Assembly (NCBI GenBank): GCA_026414995.1 | Contig: JAOAHY010000003.1 | Coordinates: forward strand, 1 to 45,168 | Length of the DNA: 45,168 nucleotides | From: Caldisericia bacterium | GTDB taxonomy: Bacteria > Caldisericota > Caldisericia > B22-G15 | Reading direction: 5' to 3' | Shown here: positions 40,980 to 45,168 of the stretch, piece after piece | Layout: every line of letters begins with the position of its first letter | Numbering within the stretch: position 1 is the first letter of the stretch | Notes under the pieces: generated by a model | The model's database searches: none | The model's input: only the letters and a program-made list of their open reading frames with translations | Told to the model about the DNA's origin: nothing | Position numbers and translations under genes: made by a program

Positions 40980-42395
40980 ATGAATATGAGCAAAAATGAT
41001 AGAGTTACAGTGCTAATTGTTGATGATGAGGAAAATATTCTTGAATTTTTAAATGAAGCATTAAAAGAAGATTATATTATAATTAAAGCAAAAAATGGAA
41101 AGGAGGCTTTGAAAAAAGTAACTGAGTTTTATCCTGATGTTGTTCTTATGGATTATAAAATGCCAGGGATGGATGGGATGGAGGCATTTTTAAAAATTAA
41201 AGAAATTGACAAAGACCTTCCTGTAATTTTAATGACTGCTTATGGCACTAGTTCTGTTGCAATTCAAGCAATGAAAGAGGGTGCTTATGATTATGTTACA
41301 AAACCGCTTGACCTTGACGAAATTAGAGTGACCCTAAAAAGAGCAATAGAACTTAAAAAATTATCTGAAAAAATCAAAAAGAAAGAAATTCAATATGAAG
41401 GTGATTTTCAAGCAGAAGGGTTAATTGGAAAATCTCAAGTTATGCAAGAAGTTTATAAACAAATAGGAAAAGCAGCATCTTCAGATGTAACTGTTTTAAT
41501 TTTAGGTGAAAGTGGAACAGGCAAAGAACTTGTAGCAAAATCAATTTATAAAAATTCTTCAAGAAGAGACAAACCATTTGTGACAGTTAATTGTGCTGCA
41601 ATTCCTGAAGGACTTCTTGAATCAGAACTTTTTGGTCATGAAAAAGGTGCATTTACTGATGCAAAAGAAAGACACATTGGAAAATTTGAACAAGCAAAAG
41701 ATGGAACTATTTTTTTAGATGAAATAGGAGATATGAGTTTACCTCTTCAAGCAAAAATTTTAAGAGTTTTGCAAGAAAGAAGTTTTGAAAGAGTTGGAGG
41801 AACTGAAACAATTTTTACAAACGCAAGAATAATTGCAGCAACAAATAAGAATCTATTGAAACTTGTTGAAGAGAAGAAATTTAGAGAAGACCTTTATTAT
41901 AGATTAAATGTTTTTACAATAACTCTTCCTCCTTTAAGAGATAGAAAGGAGGATATCCCTGATCTTGTTGAATATTTTATTTTTAAATATTCACATAAAT
42001 ATCAAAAAGTTATTACAGGTATAGCACCAGATGTTATGGATATCTTTATGAATTATTCCTGGCCTGGAAATGTTAGAGAATTAGAAAATGCGATAGCACA
42101 TGCAATTGTTGCATCTCATGGTCAAATAATTTTAAAAGATTATCTCCCTCAAACAATTTTAGGGAACAAAAAAGTTGAAGTTACATCTAATAACATAAAT
42201 GATGATAAAGTTTTACCACTTAATGAGGTTGTTGCTAAAGTGGAGAAAGATATGATTATTAAAGCATTAAAACAATGTAAAGGTAATAAAACTAAAGCAG
42301 CAAAACTTTTGGGGATTTCAAGAAAATCTTTATTTAATAAAATTAGGGATTATAATATAATCATAGAAAACATTGAAAATATAAACGAGAATTAA
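40980..42395 (+). CDS. Sigma-54-dependent response regulator, NtrC family
   Basis: Transcription activator of 471 aa. The receiver domain has D58 as phosphoacceptor (VVLMDYKMPGMDG). The AAA+ domain has Walker A GESGTGKE (176-183), the sigma-54 contact loop GAFTDA (223-228) and Walker B IFLDEIGD. A Fis-type helix-turn-helix closes the protein (NKTKAAKLLGISRKSLFNKI). It implies that the organism has RpoN. I found no convincing -24/-12 promoter in the window, so the regulon is unknown. The start at 40980 is chosen over the next Met at 40986 because it matches the -10 spacing. Confidence 0.95.
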   Translation: MNMSKNDRVTVLIVDDEENILEFLNEALKEDYIIIKAKNGKEALKKVTEFYPDVVLMDYKMPGMDGMEAFLKIKEIDKDLPVILMTAYGTSSVAIQAMKEGAYDYVTKPLDLDEIRVTLKRAIELKKLSEKIKKKEIQYEGDFQAEGLIGKSQVMQEVYKQIGKAASSDVTVLILGESGTGKELVAKSIYKNSSRRDKPFVTVNCAAIPEGLLESELFGHEKGAFTDAKERHIGKFEQAKDGTIFLDEIGDMSLPLQAKILRVLQERSFERVGGTETIFTNARIIAATNKNLLKLVEEKKFREDLYYRLNVFTITLPPLRDRKEDIPDLVEYFIFKYSHKYQKVITGIAPDVMDIFMNYSWPGNVRELENAIAHAIVASHGQIILKDYLPQTILGNKKVEVTSNNINDDKVLPLNEVVAKVEKDMIIKALKQCKGNKTKAAKLLGISRKSLFNKIRDYNIIIENIENINEN

Positions 42396-42438
42396 ATTAA
42401 TTTTTTATTTATATATAAAAATTTTTAAATAGAGAGGT

Positions 42439-42446
42439 GCTATAAG
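42439..42446 (+). promoter_or_regulatory. Probable extended -10 box for the repeat-protein gene
   Basis: TGCTATAAG, beginning one base before this interval, resembles an extended -10 element. Its start would be near 42453, with the AAAGGAGAGG ribosome-binding site at 42473-42482 and the ATG at 42488. Confidence 0.4.
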
Positions 42447-42487
42447 GGAGTATGTTAATTAAAAAAAGAATGAAAGGAGAGGAAAGA

Positions 42488-45168
42488 ATGAAAAAATTTT
42501 TAGGGATTTTAATTATTTTATCCCTTCTTTTAACCTTCGCCCCTGTTAAAAATTTAACATTTTCTATATCAAATCCTGTTAATGTTATTAATGTTACATT
42601 AACACCAAATATTGTAGGAGAGTTAGTTAGAATAGATATTAAATTTATTTTAGGTGTTTCAATTTCAGCAAATTCTGATAATATAGTGATAACTTTTCCT
42701 AAAGATTCATTAGGTGATACATCAAAAGAATTTTATTTACCAACAAATATTCCTAAAACATCAGTTTTAATAAATGGAAGCAATAATATAACTGATGTTC
42801 AAGTAGATTTATTAAATAGAAAAGTCGCAGTTATAACATCAATAAATTTAGCAGCAGCAAATGAACATGTAATTACTTTTTTAACTACATCAGGTATTAA
42901 AAATCCAACAAAATCTGGTTTTTATTCATTGAAATTAAATACTTCACAAGAAACCGTGCTTTCATCTTCTCCATCTTTTTATATTTACCCCGGACCATTT
43001 CATCATGTTAAGATAATTCCAAATCCATCATTTTTCTCATCTAATAGATATGCTACTGGTCCTACAGCAGAATTTTATCTTGCAAGGTATGGTTCCTCTG
43101 GTGTAATGGATTATATTCCATCTGATATGTATGGAAATAATCTTTTTGAAGGATACACATACACTTTTGGAAATTGGGTTAAACCAGAAGATAAAGATTG
43201 TGGATATGAAACTTATGACATACCAACTGCAAGATGGTTTATAGTTTATGACCCAAATAATCCTTCACCTTCACCACCTGGCGGTCATACACCTGTAAAT
43301 TGGCATTGGTGGATTCCCGGTTTTAGTTCTAATTATGCAATAAGACTTTCTTCGCCAGGGAATAAATCTGATGATACATCATTATTCATTCATCCACTTT
43401 ATAATAAAAACCTTTCCGATTTTATTTTAGAAACTAAAATTGCATTTGATAACACTGTTGGTTATCATAGGGGAGTTAAATTTAGATTTAATGATTATGT
43501 TACAAGATACAATACAAAAGCAAATGGTTACTATGTTGATATATGGGGCCCTAATATAAGACTATTAAAGACAGTAAATGGAGTTGAAACTCTAATAACA
43601 CAAAGTCCCTTACCTGCTGCAATATCTGCAAACACTTGGTATACTTTAAAAATAGTTGCTAATGGATCAAATATTCAAGTATTTTGGGGTCCCTCATCTT
43701 TGCCTTTACCAACTACTCCAATAATAAATGCAACTGATACAACATTTACTTCAGGAATTTTTGGTGTATGGCAATATGGTGGTGATGCAATTGTAAGAAG
43801 AACAGATTGGGATGATTTTTATATTAAAACATTAACAGGAGTAACTCTATTTTCAGATAATTTTGAAACTAAAATAGCAGCACCAAATGATCCACCTGAT
43901 GATGGTGTTGATGCAAATTTTAGATATTGTGATTCAAATAATAATGGGGTTTATGATTGCATGGATTGTGTTTATCTTGACCTTGATAACTCTTTCTCTG
44001 TAACAAGAGGAGATATAAGAATTACAGCATCAACTTGTGGTGGAAGTTATGGACCAGGAAGTATTGTTAAAGCAGGTGATTCTGATATAGGAATATCATT
44101 AAGAACATTAAATGTCTTTTTAAACCCATCAACAGTTAGAGCAGGGGATGAAGATATAGGAGGACCTGCTATTGATATTGGAACTGGATTAATAGGTTTT
44201 GCTGCTACAGAAAAACATGCAGATAATATAAATTTAATTGCATCGTTTGAGCCCGGAGAGTGGATTTATAGAGATGCACCCATAGATCCATTTCCATTTT
44301 ATGTTTCACCAGGAGATACAAGATTAACAACTGTCACAATTGGTTCAGTTAATTACCCTGTAAATAGTGTTGTAAGTAATCCATTTGTAAAACATACTGA
44401 TGGTGGACCCACATTAAATACTTATGATCCAGGTGAATATATTTATCAGGATAATGATAATAGTGGAACTGTTACAGTAGGTGATTTAAGATTAACTACT
44501 GTTGGAGTTTATCCTGCTGGTTCAACTGTTGCAGCAGGAGAAATTGATATTGGGACAGTTCTAATACTTTTTAATTTTGCTACTGGAACACCAGAAAAAT
44601 TTGTAGATGCAAATGTTAATTTAATGTATAACATAGGAGAGTGGATTTATAGAGACAATGATAATAATAAGATAGTTTCTCCAGGAGATACAAGATTAAC
44701 ATCTGTAACAATTGGAGCAACAACTTATACAGCAGGTTCTACTGTTGCAATTGGTGATTTAGATTTAGGAAAAGCACTAATTCCATTTGGTGATTTGGAT
44801 TTAGGAGAACCACTTATAAACTTTGCGGCGAATGAAAAACACGCTGAAAACTTAGTTTCAGATAATTTATATAATCCTGGCGAATGGATTTATAAAGATA
44901 ACGATGCATCAAATACCGTAACAACCTATGATTTAAGACTTACCTCTGTTACAATTGGTGTAATAACTTATCCTGCAAACTCAAATGTAACATCTGGGTA
45001 TGCTCTTAGACCATTTGCTGCAGATGAAAAATATTATGATTACGATTTTACAACAACATTTACGACAGAAGATTGGATATATAGAGATTTAGATAATTCA
45101 AATACTGTTACAGCAGGTGATAAAAGATTGTCAAATGTTACAATTGGTGGAAAATCATATCCTGCTGG
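42488..45168 (+). CDS. Large secreted repeat protein (3' partial, EF-hand-like repeats)
   Basis: The reading frame runs open for 893 codons to the window edge. A signal peptide (about residues 1-22, FLGILIILSLLLTFAPV) starts it. Residues about 25-150 form a beta-domain with IVITFPKDSLGD. Residues about 170-460 contain a segment like concanavalin-type lectin (DUF1080/LamG-like) domains: NGYYVDIWG, NTWYTLKIVANGSNIQVFWG, DWDDFYIK. From about residue 475 it repeats a unit built around GEWIYRDNDN and GDTRLTSVTIG. Each unit holds a 12-residue loop with Asp at positions 1, 3 and 12, as in EF-hand or dockerin loops, and most then have a GDxDIG motif. An in-frame ATG at 42452 is rejected because AAAGGAGAGG lies just before 42488. 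The function is unknown; a calcium-stabilised surface filament or cell-wall protein is inference. Confidence 0.85.
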   Translation, partial: MKKFLGILIILSLLLTFAPVKNLTFSISNPVNVINVTLTPNIVGELVRIDIKFILGVSISANSDNIVITFPKDSLGDTSKEFYLPTNIPKTSVLINGSNNITDVQVDLLNRKVAVITSINLAAANEHVITFLTTSGIKNPTKSGFYSLKLNTSQETVLSSSPSFYIYPGPFHHVKIIPNPSFFSSNRYATGPTAEFYLARYGSSGVMDYIPSDMYGNNLFEGYTYTFGNWVKPEDKDCGYETYDIPTARWFIVYDPNNPSPSPPGGHTPVNWHWWIPGFSSNYAIRLSSPGNKSDDTSLFIHPLYNKNLSDFILETKIAFDNTVGYHRGVKFRFNDYVTRYNTKANGYYVDIWGPNIRLLKTVNGVETLITQSPLPAAISANTWYTLKIVANGSNIQVFWGPSSLPLPTTPIINATDTTFTSGIFGVWQYGGDAIVRRTDWDDFYIKTLTGVTLFSDNFETKIAAPNDPPDDGVDANFRYCDSNNNGVYDCMDCVYLDLDNSFSVTRGDIRITASTCGGSYGPGSIVKAGDSDIGISLRTLNVFLNPSTVRAGDEDIGGPAIDIGTGLIGFAATEKHADNINLIASFEPGEWIYRDAPIDPFPFYVSPGDTRLTTVTIGSVNYPVNSVVSNPFVKHTDGGPTLNTYDPGEYIYQDNDNSGTVTVGDLRLTTVGVYPAGSTVAAGEIDIGTVLILFNFATGTPEKFVDANVNLMYNIGEWIYRDNDNNKIVSPGDTRLTSVTIGATTYTAGSTVAIGDLDLGKALIPFGDLDLGEPLINFAANEKHAENLVSDNLYNPGEWIYKDNDASNTVTTYDLRLTSVTIGVITYPANSNVTSGYALRPFAADEKYYDYDFTTTFTTEDWIYRDLDNSNTVTAGDKRLSNVTIGGKSYPA
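43920..45168 (+). repeat. Tandem EF-hand-like repeat array within the edge protein
   Basis: Repeat cores (GEWIY-type, each beginning about four residues before the Gly) start at 44246, 44423, 44627, 44870 and 45059, giving units of 59, 68, 81 and 63 residues. A diverged, cysteine-bearing copy precedes them near 43923. The array continues beyond the window. Loops seen include DNDNSGTVTVGD, DNDNNKIVSPGD, DNDASNTVTTYD and DLDNSNTVTAGD. Confidence 0.8.

Noticed and set aside
41242-41262. TGGCAC followed by TTGC, resembling a sigma-54 promoter
   Set aside because: The GG to GC spacing is three bases too long for a -24/-12 element, and it lies inside the receiver-domain coding sequence.
42452-42487. 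An earlier in-frame ATG for the edge repeat protein
   Set aside because: It would place the ribosome-binding site AAAGGAGAGG inside the coding region and put a charged stretch before the signal peptide; the ATG at 42488 gives a normal signal peptide.

Overview
The window is a gene-dense stretch of a low-GC bacterial chromosome. Arginine is written almost entirely as AGA/AGG, and lysine, isoleucine and glutamate are abundant, which suggests a thermophilic anaerobe. The gene set includes an S-layer-homology (SLH) surface protein, a phosphofructokinase with pyrophosphate-type residues, endonuclease Q, a UPF0182 protein, an adenosine-specific kinase, a cobalamin-binding mutase subunit with a MeaB-type GTPase, and a sigma-54 activator. 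This fits a deep-branching anaerobic lineage such as Caldisericota or a relative better than a standard model genus. That placement is inference at low confidence. I saw no rRNA, tRNA, CRISPR array, insertion sequence or phage gene.

Layout. 1-2597 (+): tail of an oligopeptide/dipeptide ABC transporter operon, closed by a cUUCGg hairpin. 2639-4254 (+): DUF167, lspA and rluD. 4225-7447 (-): a short-leader membrane protein, adenosine-specific kinase, Mth938-like protein, a 98-aa protein and pyrG. 7512-8303 (+): UPF0316 membrane protein, then cspA with a consensus promoter and a strong terminator. 8412-11678 (+): a secreted beta-helix protein with three SLH motifs. 11675-14215 (-): ssnA-type aminohydrolase and a DUF401 transporter-like protein. 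14274-17971 (+): DedA protein, HExxH mini-protease and UPF0182 protein. 17968-18822 (-): patatin-like lipase. 18876-19775 (+): glutamate formimidoyltransferase. 19778-22649 (-): polar amino acid ABC transporter with two different permeases. 22715-24410 (-): endonuclease Q and a HIT hydrolase. 24431-27233 (-): an ECF sigma factor operon with three membrane proteins. 27249-29362 (-): SplB-like radical SAM protein, MeaB GTPase and cobalamin-binding mutase subunit. 29450-42395 (+): dnaX, a four-BON protein, argS, gatB, dnaE, phosphofructokinase, and a histidine kinase with its sigma-54 response regulator. 42488 to the right edge (+): the first 893 codons of a very large secreted protein with tandem calcium-loop-like repeats.

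Two themes stand out. First, expression signals: several genes have no Shine-Dalgarno sequence but carry a -10 box (TATAAT-like, often with TG one base upstream) ending 6-8 nt before the start codon, as expected of leaderless mRNAs. Other genes have a -10 box followed by a clear GGAGG. Divergent gene pairs put the two kinds back to back in one small intergenic region. Second, the cell surface: an SLH-anchored beta-helix protein, the edge repeat protein and an ECF sigma operon whose regulator lacks zinc ligands all point to envelope biology.

The best candidates for something undescribed are the EF-hand-like repeat family at the right edge, the ECF sigma operon, and the leaderless promoter architecture. 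Gaps between genes are all well under 300 bases. Convergent genes usually overlap at their stop codons and have no terminator.
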